A stretch of 64,000 nucleotides of DNA, taken from contig URXW01000001.1 in NCBI GenBank assembly GCA_900551995.1, positions 67,894 to 131,893 on the forward strand. The letters run 5' to 3'. The notes beneath the pieces are model-generated. The model was not told the origin of the DNA, did not search any database, and saw only the letters and a list, made by a program, of their open reading frames with translations. This stretch comes from an uncultured Eubacteriales bacterium. GTDB taxonomy: Bacteria > Bacillota > Clostridia > Oscillospirales > Oscillospiraceae. How positions within the stretch are numbered: position 1 is the stretch's first letter; every line of letters starts with the position of its first letter. Both the position numbers and the translations under genes were made by a program. This document shows positions 8,228-16,508 of this stretch, one piece after another.

Positions 8228-8619
8228 TTCCAGTACACCTCCGACTTTCCTGTGGCCTCCGCAGTCAGCGTAATAGGGAATGAGCCCAGCCCCCCGAAGA
8301 GGCCGATATCCGTTTCCAGCGTCAGGGTCACAGTGACCTCATCGTTGAGTTGGATGCGTCCGGTGGCGGACCACCGGATGTCAGGGTCAAGCCCGGTGCT
8401 GTCGGTAAGCGCCGCCGCACGGCGAGTGGTTTCCGTACCGACCCGGCCGGCAATTTCCGCCTCACGCACCAGCTCCACGGCATAGGTGTCCAGCTGCTGT
8501 TTGGTGATATAGACCGGCAGCACACGGACCACCAGCGCCAGCACCAGCATGGCGCATACCACCAGGACGCAAACATCGATATAGCCTTCGCCGGAGCGCC
8601 GTTTCAGTAATTTTCTCAT
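8224..8619 (-). CDS. TadF/DUF4320-like pseudopilin
   Basis: A 131-residue protein beginning MRKLLKRRSGEGYIDVCVLV, with a basic N-terminus, the GEG motif at residues 10-12 and one hydrophobic helix followed by a small beta-rich domain (VTVTLTLETDIGLFGG). This matches DUF4320-type proteins that accompany Tad genes in Firmicutes elements. The start was set to 8619 because AAAGGAGG lies just upstream; the longer frame to 8700 overlaps TadC. It is likely processed by the peptidase encoded at 13574-13978 and incorporated as a minor pilin. Confidence 0.75.
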   Translation of the reverse strand: MRKLLKRRSGEGYIDVCVLVVCAMLVLALVVRVLPVYITKQQLDTYAVELVREAEIAGRVGTETTRRAAALTDSTGLDPDIRWSATGRIQLNDEVTVTLTLETDIGLFGGLGSFPITLTAEATGKSEVYWK

Positions 8620-8630
8620 GGCGACCTCCT

Positions 8631-9503
8631 TTAGAACAGGCTCCCCAGGGAGTTGACGATCTGGTACACGATGATGACGATATAGGTCATCATAAAGCAC
8701 AGGAGCATGATAAAGCTGAATACCCGGATCTTGGGCGGGATCTTGGCGGCCTTGGCTTTGAGCCGCTGCAGCTCCTGTGCTTTCAGATCATGGGAGAGCA
8801 TCTGAAAATACATCCTGCCATCGTCGCCCCGGAGGATGCCGATGAGGCCGCGGACGATGTCTGAAATGATGGCTGAGCCCATTCTGGCCTCAAAGCGGAT
8901 GAGCGCCGCCTCGTAAGAGGAGGACCGCATATCCGCAGTCAGCACATCCAGCTCACGACCAAAGTCAGGCCCGGCGTGTTTCTTGTAGTTTTCCAGAATC
9001 CGCAGCACATCCCGGCTGGCAGCCAGCTCCTGATGGATGGTGGCGACGAACCGGGGCAGCTCGCCTTCGATCAGTTCCATTCTGGCCTTGACCAGCTCGT
9101 CAGCACGGCGGCTCTCCTTGAACCAGGTCAGAACGGCCAGCACCACGATGAGGGGGCTCAGGATGGGCAGGATCAGCAGGCACGGGATGATGCCGAGCAG
9201 GATGAGGCAGGGCTTCAGAATTGAATAAGCCGAGTAGACCTGGGGCGTCATATCCAACCCTGCCGCCGTGAGCTTGCTCTCCAGACGGCGGTATTTGTAT
9301 TCGTCCATTCGGATCAGCGGAGCCAGCTTCAATGCCCAGCCGAGGATCAGCGCCTCCAGAGATTTGACCAGACTGCGTTCCCGCCGCCCAGCAGAGATGA
9401 GCGCCCGTTCCGCAGCCAGCCGGGGAATTTTCAGCAGGTCGGCAAGGACAAAATACAGTCCGGCGGCCAGTGCGGCGCCGAACAGAAATAAAAGTGCGCC
9501 CAT
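8631..9503 (-). CDS. tadC: TadC-like type II secretion F domain protein
   Basis: A 290-residue inner-membrane platform protein with helices at the N-terminus, two central hydrophobic segments (CLILLGIIPCLLILPILSPL) and a C-terminal one (VFSFIMLLCFMMTYIVIIVYQI). The region with LPRFVATIHQELAASRDVLRIL is the T2SSF cytoplasmic helical domain. Together with TadB it forms the platform that couples the TadA ATPase to pilus assembly. GGAGGTGA supports the start. It follows tadB by 4 nt. Confidence 0.8.
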   Translation of the reverse strand: MGALLFLFGAALAAGLYFVLADLLKIPRLAAERALISAGRRERSLVKSLEALILGWALKLAPLIRMDEYKYRRLESKLTAAGLDMTPQVYSAYSILKPCLILLGIIPCLLILPILSPLIVVLAVLTWFKESRRADELVKARMELIEGELPRFVATIHQELAASRDVLRILENYKKHAGPDFGRELDVLTADMRSSSYEAALIRFEARMGSAIISDIVRGLIGILRGDDGRMYFQMLSHDLKAQELQRLKAKAAKIPPKIRVFSFIMLLCFMMTYIVIIVYQIVNSLGSLF

Positions 9504-9507
9504 TTCC

Positions 9508-10437
9508 TCACCTCCGATACTCGATGGGCTGCGTCAGCTTCACCACAAAGGCAAAGGACACGAATACAGCTGCGATGCAGACGGCGATGACCATCTGGCC
9601 GGGGATGGTGTCCACCAGAGTGTGATACCAGTCCGTGTTGATAAACCGCACCAGCGGGATATTGATCAGCACCAGGATCGCCATGGTGACGAATTCCTTG
9701 CGGGGGCCGAAGACCAGATTTTCCAGTTCTCCGTTGACTACCCGCATATCCGACAGCTTGCTGACGATGGGAGTCAGGGTGCTTTTCAGGCTGCGGTCTG
9801 TCTGGCAGGCGGATACCGCCTCGCACCACTCCTGCCATACCTCGTTGTCGATGGCATATTTCAGGTCATGAAGCGCGGCGTCCATGTCCGGGTCAATGTG
9901 CTTGATGCGGGTGAGAAACCGCTGGAACACCTCCTGCACCGGGTGGTGCAGGTACCGGACATTTTCCTCCACCGCCTGCTGGAAGTTTTCCGTGCGCAGA
10001 TAGGCGGTGGTGATGACCGACAGCGCCGTTTCCAGCTCGGCGGCCACATCCTTTTTGAAGCCTCCGGCCGTCAGCTTGACATACCAGAACGGCATCAGCA
10101 TAAAGCCGACGGCCAGTACGGGGACGAGGAAGGCGTTCCCGGCAAGAATGGCGATGCAGGCGCCCAGGGCAAACAGCACCAGAGATGCCATGCACACCAT
10201 GGGGAATTTTCCCTCCCGCCCGGATGCGGCCAATACCGCCTGGGCTTCTGTGATCTCCCGGCGAAAGAAACCGGCCTTTTTGCGCTTGGTCGTCTCATTG
10301 ATGTCCGCCCGGATGCTGCCGGGGGCGGCAGTCAGCCGGGAAAAGATGCTGTCGCTCATTTCTGCGGGGGAGATCCCCAGCACCATAAAAAGCCCGGCGA
10401 TCATGCCCACGCAGGCGATCAGTTGGATCGTTGTCAT
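9508..10437 (-). CDS. tadB: TadB-like type II secretion F domain protein
   Basis: A 309-residue membrane protein and the partner of TadC. It has an N-terminal helix, a central pair (LVLFALGACIAILAGNAFLV) and C-terminal segments (MAILVLINIPLVRFI, MVIAVCIAAVFVSFAFVV), with the T2SSF domain in the middle (about 120-230, ELETALSVITTAYLRTENF). Its ATG overlaps the stop of the TadA ATPase by 4 nt. The pair of consecutive F-domain genes after the ATPase is the hallmark order of tad loci. Confidence 0.8.
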   Translation of the reverse strand: MTTIQLIACVGMIAGLFMVLGISPAEMSDSIFSRLTAAPGSIRADINETTKRKKAGFFRREITEAQAVLAASGREGKFPMVCMASLVLFALGACIAILAGNAFLVPVLAVGFMLMPFWYVKLTAGGFKKDVAAELETALSVITTAYLRTENFQQAVEENVRYLHHPVQEVFQRFLTRIKHIDPDMDAALHDLKYAIDNEVWQEWCEAVSACQTDRSLKSTLTPIVSKLSDMRVVNGELENLVFGPRKEFVTMAILVLINIPLVRFINTDWYHTLVDTIPGQMVIAVCIAAVFVSFAFVVKLTQPIEYRR

Positions 10438-11930
10438 GCAGTTTCCTCCTTCCTCTGGATAAACTGCTCCAGCTCACCGTGGGGCATGCCGTTTTCGATG
10501 AACCGGCGCTGCAGGCTCCCGGACATCTCCTCACACTTCTGGTGATGTCCCTCGATGATAAAACGGTCGCCCTCCAGACGGTTTTCCGTGATGTTGTACT
10601 CATAGAGCTTATGAAGCCTGCGGCTTCCGTCTGGCAGGATCTCGCACTCGGAGATGTTGGTGATGCGGCGCTGCTTGTTCTCCAGCTGACGGCAATAGAC
10701 CACGATGGGATAAGCCTCGGTGACATAGCCCATGAGCGTATCGTCGGGGGTGTCCACGGCCCGCTTGCACAGGGACACCATGCGCCGATAGGTACCCTCA
10801 CTGGAGCTGGAGTGGATGGTGGTGAGAACGGCCACACCCACACGGGCGGCTTCCTGGGCAGCATTGGCCTCCGGGCCGCGCATCTCACCAACTGCGATGA
10901 TGTCGGGGTTGAAACGAAGGGCAATGTCCAGCAGTGCGATCTGGTCGATGCGCTGCCGCTCATTCTCGCTGTCACGGGTCTGGGTATGGACGACGGAATT
11001 GACCACCCTGCCGTTCTGCTCCCGGATGAGCTGAAGCTCACGGGAGCCGTCCTCAATGGTGAAGATCCGCTTGCGGTCGGGAATGGTGGACATGAGCCAG
11101 CCCGCCACGGTGGTTTTGCCGGAGCTGGTGGCGCCAGCCACACAGATGGACACGCCATAGCGCAGGCAGGCGGACAGAAAGTCCAGCATTTCCTCCGTAG
11201 CGGTTCCGCTGCCCACAAAGTCCTCCTTGGTCAGATTCTTGGGATTGACGATTCGGATGGAGGCCGCAACACCTGCGTCCTCGTCCAGCACGGGGGTCTT
11301 AATGACCGAAACACGGATGTTTTTGGCCAGACGGGAGGTGATGATGGGACTGGCGTTGTCCAGCACCTTGCCGGAGTTCTGCAGCATACGGCGGATGACA
11401 TTGGCCGCATGGTCCGGCGAGTCAAAGTGTTCCTCCAGCTTGACGGTGCGGCCGTCGGAATATTGGATCTCGATGTCCCGCCAGGAATTGATGTCGATCT
11501 CCTCGATGCCGTCTGCAAAGATGTACTTGGTGAGGAAACCGTATTCGGCCATTTCCGTGTACAGAGCGTCCACCAGCTCGCCCTGCGTCATGCCGTCCAC
11601 AGCCATTCGGTTGTCCTGCAGATACCGGGCGATGCGGCGCTTCATCTGCTCCTTGGCCTCATCCCCGCTGTCGGTAATCAGGGTGGCATAGGCGCCGGAG
11701 AGGTAGGACTGCACCTGACTGAGTACCTCCCCGAAGGGCATCCCCTCGGCCTGGGGAGCGAAGAAGACTTCGCTTGCCTTGGGGGCGACCTTGGCTTCCG
11801 CAAAGATGGACCGTCCGGTATCCTCCTCAAAGGCGATATCATGCACCTCGGCCGGTTCTGGCCTGGCTTCCACCGGGGCGGCGACCGGGTGCGCAGCAAA
11901 TATGGAATTGCTTCTCTTGTCGCCAAGCAT
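10434..11930 (-). CDS. tadA: TadA/CpaF-type pilus assembly ATPase
   Basis: A 498-residue secretion ATPase. The Walker A motif is GATSSGKTT (about residues 264-272). The Asp box region (RKRIFTIEDGSREL), the Walker B region (NPDIIAVGEMRGPEA) and the His-box-like TTIHSSS all fit the CpaF/TadA branch of the VirB11/PilT family. It powers pilus assembly at the cytoplasmic face of the TadBC platform. The first 70 residues are a variable linker. Its start overlaps the TadZ-like stop as TGATG. A VirB11-like role for the conjugation system is an alternative, but the tadB/tadC neighbours favour the pilus. Confidence 0.88.
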   Translation of the reverse strand: MLGDKRSNSIFAAHPVAAPVEARPEPAEVHDIAFEEDTGRSIFAEAKVAPKASEVFFAPQAEGMPFGEVLSQVQSYLSGAYATLITDSGDEAKEQMKRRIARYLQDNRMAVDGMTQGELVDALYTEMAEYGFLTKYIFADGIEEIDINSWRDIEIQYSDGRTVKLEEHFDSPDHAANVIRRMLQNSGKVLDNASPIITSRLAKNIRVSVIKTPVLDEDAGVAASIRIVNPKNLTKEDFVGSGTATEEMLDFLSACLRYGVSICVAGATSSGKTTVAGWLMSTIPDRKRIFTIEDGSRELQLIREQNGRVVNSVVHTQTRDSENERQRIDQIALLDIALRFNPDIIAVGEMRGPEANAAQEAARVGVAVLTTIHSSSSEGTYRRMVSLCKRAVDTPDDTLMGYVTEAYPIVVYCRQLENKQRRITNISECEILPDGSRRLHKLYEYNITENRLEGDRFIIEGHHQKCEEMSGSLQRRFIENGMPHGELEQFIQRKEETA

Positions 11931-12736
11931 CAGAACACCTCCTTGCAGATTTTCTCGATCTCCCGGCGAAACGCCTTGCTGTCCTTCATGGAGAGGTCAT
12001 TCAGGAGCGTCCCCTCCAGATACTGCTCCTCCAGTTCCTGAGAGTACGGCAGCTTGAAAGCAGCGCTGCCCAGCACTTGACCGATACGGTCGGCAGCCTG
12101 CAGAGGCTTGATATTGGACGCAGCTTTATACTGCTTGTCCTCGTCCCAGTGCAGTTCCCGGAGGAGCGGGAGCTGGCTGGACAGGTACCCGATGGACTTC
12201 AGATCGCAGTTGGCCAGCCGGAGGACGCTGTCGGCCTCCATGAGCGCCACGGCGGAGAGGATGTCATTGGCGATATAGCTGGAGCAGTCGATGACCACAT
12301 AGGGGGCGATCTCACGCAGACCGCGGATGAGTTCCTCGGCCTGCTGCTTGGTGCAGGCCGCGTAGGTATACTCGTTCTCGCCCTTTCGCAGCCCCAGTAT
12401 GGTCAGATAGGACAGCTTTTTGTGGGTGGTCAGGTTGTGCTTGATGAGGTTGACGGAGATGCGCTGGGCCGCAAAGATGCTGCCCAGGGATTTATCGCAC
12501 TCCAGCTCGGAGGGCGGGCAGATGCAGGGCATCATGGGGGCGGTCATGTCACAGAGCAGCAGCGCCACATTTTTCTTCTGGGAGGCCAGATGCTTTGCGA
12601 TCTTCACCGCGGTAACCGTTTTACCGCAGCCGGGGCTTCCCCACACGGCGAGAACGCCACCGCCGGACTCCACAACAGGTTCCAGTTCCTCCGGCTCCGT
12701 GTTTCGACGAAACAGGCTTCCTTTGATGAAGTTCAT
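11930..12736 (-). CDS. tadZ: TadZ/CpaE-like MinD-family ATPase
   Basis: A 268-residue P-loop ATPase with Walker A GSPGCGKT at residues 33-40 and a MinD/ParA-type fold (NVALLLCDMTAPMMP, YVVIDCSSYIAND). TadZ/CpaE proteins place the Tad machine, usually at a pole. It lacks the long receiver-like N-terminal domain of proteobacterial TadZ, as is common in monoderm loci. It lies between cpaB and tadA with 4-nt and 1-nt overlaps. Confidence 0.8.
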   Translation of the reverse strand: MNFIKGSLFRRNTEPEELEPVVESGGGVLAVWGSPGCGKTVTAVKIAKHLASQKKNVALLLCDMTAPMMPCICPPSELECDKSLGSIFAAQRISVNLIKHNLTTHKKLSYLTILGLRKGENEYTYAACTKQQAEELIRGLREIAPYVVIDCSSYIANDILSAVALMEADSVLRLANCDLKSIGYLSSQLPLLRELHWDEDKQYKAASNIKPLQAADRIGQVLGSAAFKLPYSQELEEQYLEGTLLNDLSMKDSKAFRREIEKICKEVF

Positions 12737-13563
12737 TCTCCAGCCGCCTCGCTCTCTGCGGCAGGATCAGCGCCCTCGCTTTCCTCGGTTTCAGCGCTTT
12801 CCGCATTTTCAGCGCCCTCCGCCGCCTCAGCCTCCGGCTCGGCGTACAGTTCCTCGATCAGAGCGTCCTGCGCCGCGATAAATTCATCGGCATTCTCAGG
12901 TGCGCCGCGGTAGACCAGGGCCAGATGCAGCTCGCTTTCCTGTTCCAGTCCGGCCAGCACCTTGGCCTGCTCGGTGGTCACCAGAAGCGTTACGGTAGAG
13001 GGAAGCTCTTTTTCATCCTCAACAGCCTCGCCGGTGTTGGCGTCGTAACCGGAGGAAGCGGTGACGGAGATGACCTCTACATACTGCAGCTCAGGCGGGA
13101 TCACGGTTTCGCCCATACCCTTGTAGTCGGCCACAAGGACGGAGACGATGTCTCCGCTCTCCAGCTTGCCGGAAAGGCCGGTGGCAAAGCTCTTGATAGT
13201 GACCGAGATGGCCTGTTTGTTCCCGTCCAGACTGTACAGATAGGCGTTCTCAGCGGCGGGCTCATAGGAGAGCTTGCTGTCCAGAATGTAGTCGCCCACC
13301 TTCAGGTCGGCGGTGGCATACTTGCCAATGACGTCATCCTTGTCTGTCATAATGCCGGAGGGCAGGTTATAAGCGCCCACCTCCACGGTCTGCACCATCT
13401 CGGCGGTGATCTCGTCGCCCTCCTTGATGTCGGCGGTGACGCGGACGATTTCAGTCTTCTCGCTGGCGCTGCGGCTGAACAGGGGCGTCACCCCAAAGCA
13501 GATGAGGAGCGCAAGAAGGATACACAGCACACCGACCACGGTGCGGTTGCGAAAGATTTTCAT
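12733..13563 (-). CDS. cpaB: CpaB/RcpC-like SAF-domain pilus protein
   Basis: A 276-residue protein with an N-terminal membrane anchor (VVGVLCILLALLICFGV, about residues 9-25), a SAF domain (about 40-110; VTADIKEGDEITAEMVQTVE, GKYATADLKVGDYIL), a second beta domain (AISVTIKSFATGLSGKLESG) and an acidic Ala/Glu-rich C-terminal tail (last 45 residues). CpaB/RcpC proteins act at the cell surface in Tad systems, possibly binding wall glycans through SAF. Its ATG overlaps nothing upstream; 10 nt separate it from the prepilin peptidase gene. Confidence 0.8.
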   Translation of the reverse strand: MKIFRNRTVVGVLCILLALLICFGVTPLFSRSASEKTEIVRVTADIKEGDEITAEMVQTVEVGAYNLPSGIMTDKDDVIGKYATADLKVGDYILDSKLSYEPAAENAYLYSLDGNKQAISVTIKSFATGLSGKLESGDIVSVLVADYKGMGETVIPPELQYVEVISVTASSGYDANTGEAVEDEKELPSTVTLLVTTEQAKVLAGLEQESELHLALVYRGAPENADEFIAAQDALIEELYAEPEAEAAEGAENAESAETEESEGADPAAESEAAGE

Positions 13564-13573
13564 ATGAGCCTCC

Positions 13574-13978
13574 TTATAAGAAATATGCGGGGATGAAAGC
13601 CACCGCGAAATACGGAACCAGCGGCTGCTTTGCCGATGCGCCCTCCCGCAGTGCCGGGATCACCCGCATGGCAAAGGAAACGAAAAGGAGCGCAGCGGCC
13701 ATAAGACACAAGCCGGTGATTACCCGGTCAACTCCCAGAACAAATCCAACGGCGGCGGCTAACCGCCAATCGCCGCCCCCCATCAGGCCGAGACCTGCAC
13801 AGAGGTAAAATGGGGCCATTGCCAGCAGCGCCCCCAAAAGGGAGGCGGGGCTGATGGTGATCAGCCCCGCCGCAGCAATGATGATACAGACGATGTCGCA
13901 GACCGTTCTGGTTTTCAGGTCATCCACGGCGGCATAGATGAGACCGCCGCAGAAGACCAGTGCCTGTACCCAGAGCAT
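13574..13978 (-). CDS. tadV: Prepilin peptidase (TadV/CpaA, A24 family)
   Basis: A compact 134-residue membrane protease. The two catalytic Asp of the A24 family are visible: D20 in VDDLKTRTV and D70 in GGGDWRLAAAVGF (GxGD motif). Four or five membrane helices are apparent. It would cut the leader of the Flp-like pilin and of the TadE- and DUF4320-like proteins, all of which carry a GEG motif before their helix. The start overlaps the pilin stop (TGATG), so pilin and peptidase are coupled. Confidence 0.82.
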   Translation of the reverse strand: MLWVQALVFCGGLIYAAVDDLKTRTVCDIVCIIIAAAGLITISPASLLGALLAMAPFYLCAGLGLMGGGDWRLAAAVGFVLGVDRVITGLCLMAAALLFVSFAMRVIPALREGASAKQPLVPYFAVAFIPAYFL

Positions 13979-14232
13979 CAGCCCGCGTAGTTGAACATCT
14001 CCTGAATCCGCTGGGTGACGGTGGGCATGACGGTGTCGTCCAGCACAGCGTACAGACCGGCCAGCACCAGGGCGCCCAGAACGACGGCGATCAGCACCTT
14101 GACGGCGGTATCGATGTAGCCCTCGCCGGCGTTGCCGCTGACAGCCCGGCTGTGGAAGGCGGCGATGGAAGACTTGTAGCTGGCGGCGGTGGTCTTGGCG
14201 GTGTTGGCGATGTTCTTAAACAGCTTCTTCAT
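13978..14232 (-). CDS. Flp-like major pilin (DUF6133-type)
   Basis: An 84-residue pilin candidate. A basic leader of 36 residues ends in the motif GEGYID (36-41), followed by one long hydrophobic helix (VLIAVVLGALVLAGLYAVL) and a short C-terminus. Cutting after G36 would put D41 at position +5, as the conserved acid of type IV pilins. The start at 14232 follows a clear AGGAGG site; an earlier in-frame ATG at 14259 has none. It is the first gene of the Tad operon, as usual for the major subunit. Such proteins are labelled DUF6133 in clostridial elements. Confidence 0.78.
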   Translation of the reverse strand: MKKLFKNIANTAKTTAASYKSSIAAFHSRAVSGNAGEGYIDTAVKVLIAVVLGALVLAGLYAVLDDTVMPTVTQRIQEMFNYAG

Positions 14233-14344
14233 GAAAAATACCTCCTGTAAGTAAATCAATTTTGATTGTTTGTGGATGGCTTGATGATGTAGGTTCGGTC
14301 ACAGTCTTCCTGATGCGGGAGGGCTGCGGCTACGCCCTGACAAG

Positions 14345-14377
14345 GTAAAGGCCGGACGATGGGCAAACGTCCGGCCT
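14345..14377 (-). terminator. Terminator-like hairpin upstream of the Tad operon
   Basis: On the minus strand AGGCCGGACG-loop-CGTCCGGCCT is followed by TTACCTT. It covers the stop codon of the YodL-like gene and separates the accessory region from the pilus operon. Confidence 0.55.
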
Positions 14378-14933
14378 ACATGGTCATTTCAATACATTCT
14401 GCTTGCTCCTGACTCTGGCTGAACTGGATGGGACGAAAGCCCACCCGGTCGCAGTAATAAAACTCGCTGCCGGAAGCGTCGTAAAGCTCCACCACATCGG
14501 ACAGTGCCATTCGGTATCCCCGGTATCCGGGAGGAGGGCTATCCCTGCAGATGGCATAGATCCGCTCCAGATCATTGGTTCCCAGATTCCCTTCGAATAC
14601 CTGGGTATAGTTGCCGGCATCCGGTTCTCCGAACTTTTTGACCAGATCCTCATATCCGATGAAACGCATGGTGACATCCACATCTTTTCGGAGCTGCCAG
14701 ATGCGGCAGCCCTTCTGCGGCTGACCCAGCTCCTCACCGGGTACCTCACCGGCAGTCAGGCGGTCGAATACGCCCTCCTCCCACTGGGGAGCCAGGTTCA
14801 TTCTGGCCAGATAACGGGACAGCTCATCGGTCTGGAACATTTCGTCCACAACGGCGGTGCTGTCCTTTACATAGCCCACCATATTGCCATAGAAGATCAG
14901 GCGGTTTTGGTTGTCTACTGTGAAACGAATCAG
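14376..14933 (-). CDS. YodL-like domain protein (CTG start)
   Basis: The C-terminal half carries the YodL-type pattern (LERIYAICRDSPPPGYRGYR, MALSDVVELYDASGSEFYYC) found in many clostridial element proteins of unknown function. The first ATG (14882) has no ribosome site. The frame is open upstream to a CTG at 14933, which stands about 8 nt after AAGGAGG and adds the plausible N-terminus LIRFTVDNQNRLIFYGN, giving 185 residues. This is the second gene in the element that seems to start with CTG. The protein ends SQEQAECIEMTM, one of the Met-ending tails discussed under findings. Confidence 0.65.
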   Translation of the reverse strand: MIRFTVDNQNRLIFYGNMVGYVKDSTAVVDEMFQTDELSRYLARMNLAPQWEEGVFDRLTAGEVPGEELGQPQKGCRIWQLRKDVDVTMRFIGYEDLVKKFGEPDAGNYTQVFEGNLGTNDLERIYAICRDSPPPGYRGYRMALSDVVELYDASGSEFYYCDRVGFRPIQFSQSQEQAECIEMTM

Positions 14934-14962
14934 GGTGCATCACCTCCTTCCGGACAACCGGT

Positions 14963-15322
14963 TTACATCTGCTGACTCATAGCCTGCTCGGGAGCGTCGC
15001 TTTTCTGCTCCTGCTGCTCCTGGAGCTTCTGCTCGTAAGCGTCGTTGACCGCCTCCACCAGCGCGGTCCGTGCCTCGGCGGTAATGGCGTGGAAGGTGTC
15101 GTTGTATTTGGTTTCGCCATTTTTCTTGTAGGACTCCTGGGGCATGGAGATGAAGCGCCCCTTGTCGGACTCAATGACCCGGATGCCGTGGACGGCAAAG
15201 GCGCCGCCGATGGTGGCGCTGGCATAGGCTTTGGTCTTGAAGTCCCCATCCACCATACGGTCGATTCGCGCCTCCACCTGGGGCGTGGGGGTTTCCTGCT
15301 GCTTTTTCTTCTGTGTTGCCAT
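14963..15322 (-). CDS. SpoVG-family protein
   Basis: A 119-residue protein with the SpoVG core: FKTKAYASATIGGAFAVHGI, RVIESDKGRFISMP and AITAEARTALVEAVNDAY. SpoVG is a nucleic-acid-binding regulator in Firmicutes; element-borne versions may act on element or host gene expression. Relative to SpoVG it has a short Lys/Gln-rich N-terminus and a Gln/Glu-rich tail ending APEQAMSQQM. GGAG lies 8 nt before the ATG. Confidence 0.75.
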   Translation of the reverse strand: MATQKKKQQETPTPQVEARIDRMVDGDFKTKAYASATIGGAFAVHGIRVIESDKGRFISMPQESYKKNGETKYNDTFHAITAEARTALVEAVNDAYEQKLQEQQEQKSDAPEQAMSQQM

Positions 15323-15344
15323 GTGACAAATCTCCTTTCTTTCT

Positions 15345-16070
15345 TTACATGGATGGATGACTCATTTCGAGACCGGCGGGCGATTCCTGCCGGAGTTGCT
15401 CCAGCCGCTCTCTGGCCCAGTCGGGCAGATGCTCCTCCCGGAGAATGCCGATAAAGTCGCTGCGGTTCCAGCGTGTCTGCTCTCCATCGCCAAGACAGGT
15501 GGCGTATACCGCTCTGCCTGCGGCGGTGGGGACGCAGCCAAAGCCGCCGGTGGCCAGCCAGAGCTGATTTTCCGGCGCCCAGCAGGACTCCTTCAGTGTG
15601 AACGGACTCATGACCAGCACCTTGCCCTCCAGATTTTGGCCGGTCATATCGTCGCACTGGGAGCCGGTGAACAGCTTCAGCTCTGCCTGTGCCTTGCGGA
15701 AGTCGTTGACGAAGCCGTCCAGCACGGCGGGGTGGCTCTCCACGGTAAACTCATAATTGCGGTCGCTGGGCGGGATGAAGGTGGAGGCGGCCCACGCTTT
15801 GTTTTGCGGGCTGAATCGTCCGTCGTACTGCTTTTGCTGAAGCGTGGCGGACAGCACCCACCCCACACGTTTGAATCCGAAATTATCGATGACACTTCTG
15901 GCGCAGTCACGGTCCAGGTGCATCCCATCAAAGCCCCGGCGGATGGATTCCTCGATGGCCTGCTTACAGGCGATGTTCTCCAAGTGGCTTGCCCGCCAGA
16001 GGGCCACCTCGTTTTGCCGTTTGGCCTCGGCGAAGGAACTGAGATAGAGGTAGGCGTGGTCTTTAGTCAT
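15345..16070 (-). CDS. DUF3849-like protein
   Basis: A soluble 241-residue protein. The block ASHLENIACKQAIEESIRRG followed by FDGMHL, SVIDNFGFKRVGWVLSATLQ and EFTVESHPAVLDGFVNDFR is what I recall for DUF3849 proteins of clostridial elements; the function is unknown. The ATG at 16070 overlaps the end of the upstream gene; an in-frame TTG at 16088 is a less likely start. The protein ends LEMSHPSM, again with Met as its last residue. Confidence 0.65.
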   Translation of the reverse strand: MTKDHAYLYLSSFAEAKRQNEVALWRASHLENIACKQAIEESIRRGFDGMHLDRDCARSVIDNFGFKRVGWVLSATLQQKQYDGRFSPQNKAWAASTFIPPSDRNYEFTVESHPAVLDGFVNDFRKAQAELKLFTGSQCDDMTGQNLEGKVLVMSPFTLKESCWAPENQLWLATGGFGCVPTAAGRAVYATCLGDGEQTRWNRSDFIGILREEHLPDWARERLEQLRQESPAGLEMSHPSM

Positions 16071-16506
16071 TGGCTTTCCCACTTTCAAGGATCGCCTTGG
16101 TCAGCGCATCGCTCCATGTGGTCTTGTGGTCATCGGATACCACCAGAACAGCGCCGTCCACGCTGAACACACAGAGGTTATCGTACAGGATGCCGGCATC
16201 CGCAAAGGCTTCGGCGGGGATGGGGAGCATATCTTCATCGCAGCCGTGGCAGCCGTCGCACATATCCCCATCGTCCTCCTGGGCCTCCCAGTCGGCCAGC
16301 ATATCCTCCATCAGGCTGTGGGCCAGTCGCAGCAGAGTTGTCGTGGCGGCAGCCTTCTCCGCAGGCTCCATCTCCTGCTTGAGCAGGACGATGGCGTTTT
16401 CCAGGGTGTGCAGCTCCAGCGTTTCCTCCCTGTCCAGCCCGCTTAAGGTCAGGGCGGCGGGCTGGATGACGGCCTTGCCGTCGCTTGTGTACTTGATAAA
16501 TGTCAT
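16063..16506 (-). CDS. Hypothetical protein with Cys cluster
   Basis: A 147-residue acidic protein, not recognised. It has a helical middle (LHTLENAIVLLKQEM) and a CDGCHGCDED segment that could bind a metal. The start at 16506 is preceded by GGAGG at 7 nt; the ATG at 16512 is too close to that site. It lies between a Dam-type methyltransferase gene and the DUF3849-like gene. Unlike many neighbours it lacks the Met-ending tail. Confidence 0.55.
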   Translation of the reverse strand: MTFIKYTSDGKAVIQPAALTLSGLDREETLELHTLENAIVLLKQEMEPAEKAAATTTLLRLAHSLMEDMLADWEAQEDDGDMCDGCHGCDEDMLPIPAEAFADAGILYDNLCVFSVDGAVLVVSDDHKTTWSDALTKAILESGKAND

Positions 16507-16508
16507 GT

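Noticed and set aside
10431..12041. A 536-codon open frame on the plus strand
   Set aside because: It lies opposite tadA, whose Walker motifs and gene order are clear. It has no family signature.
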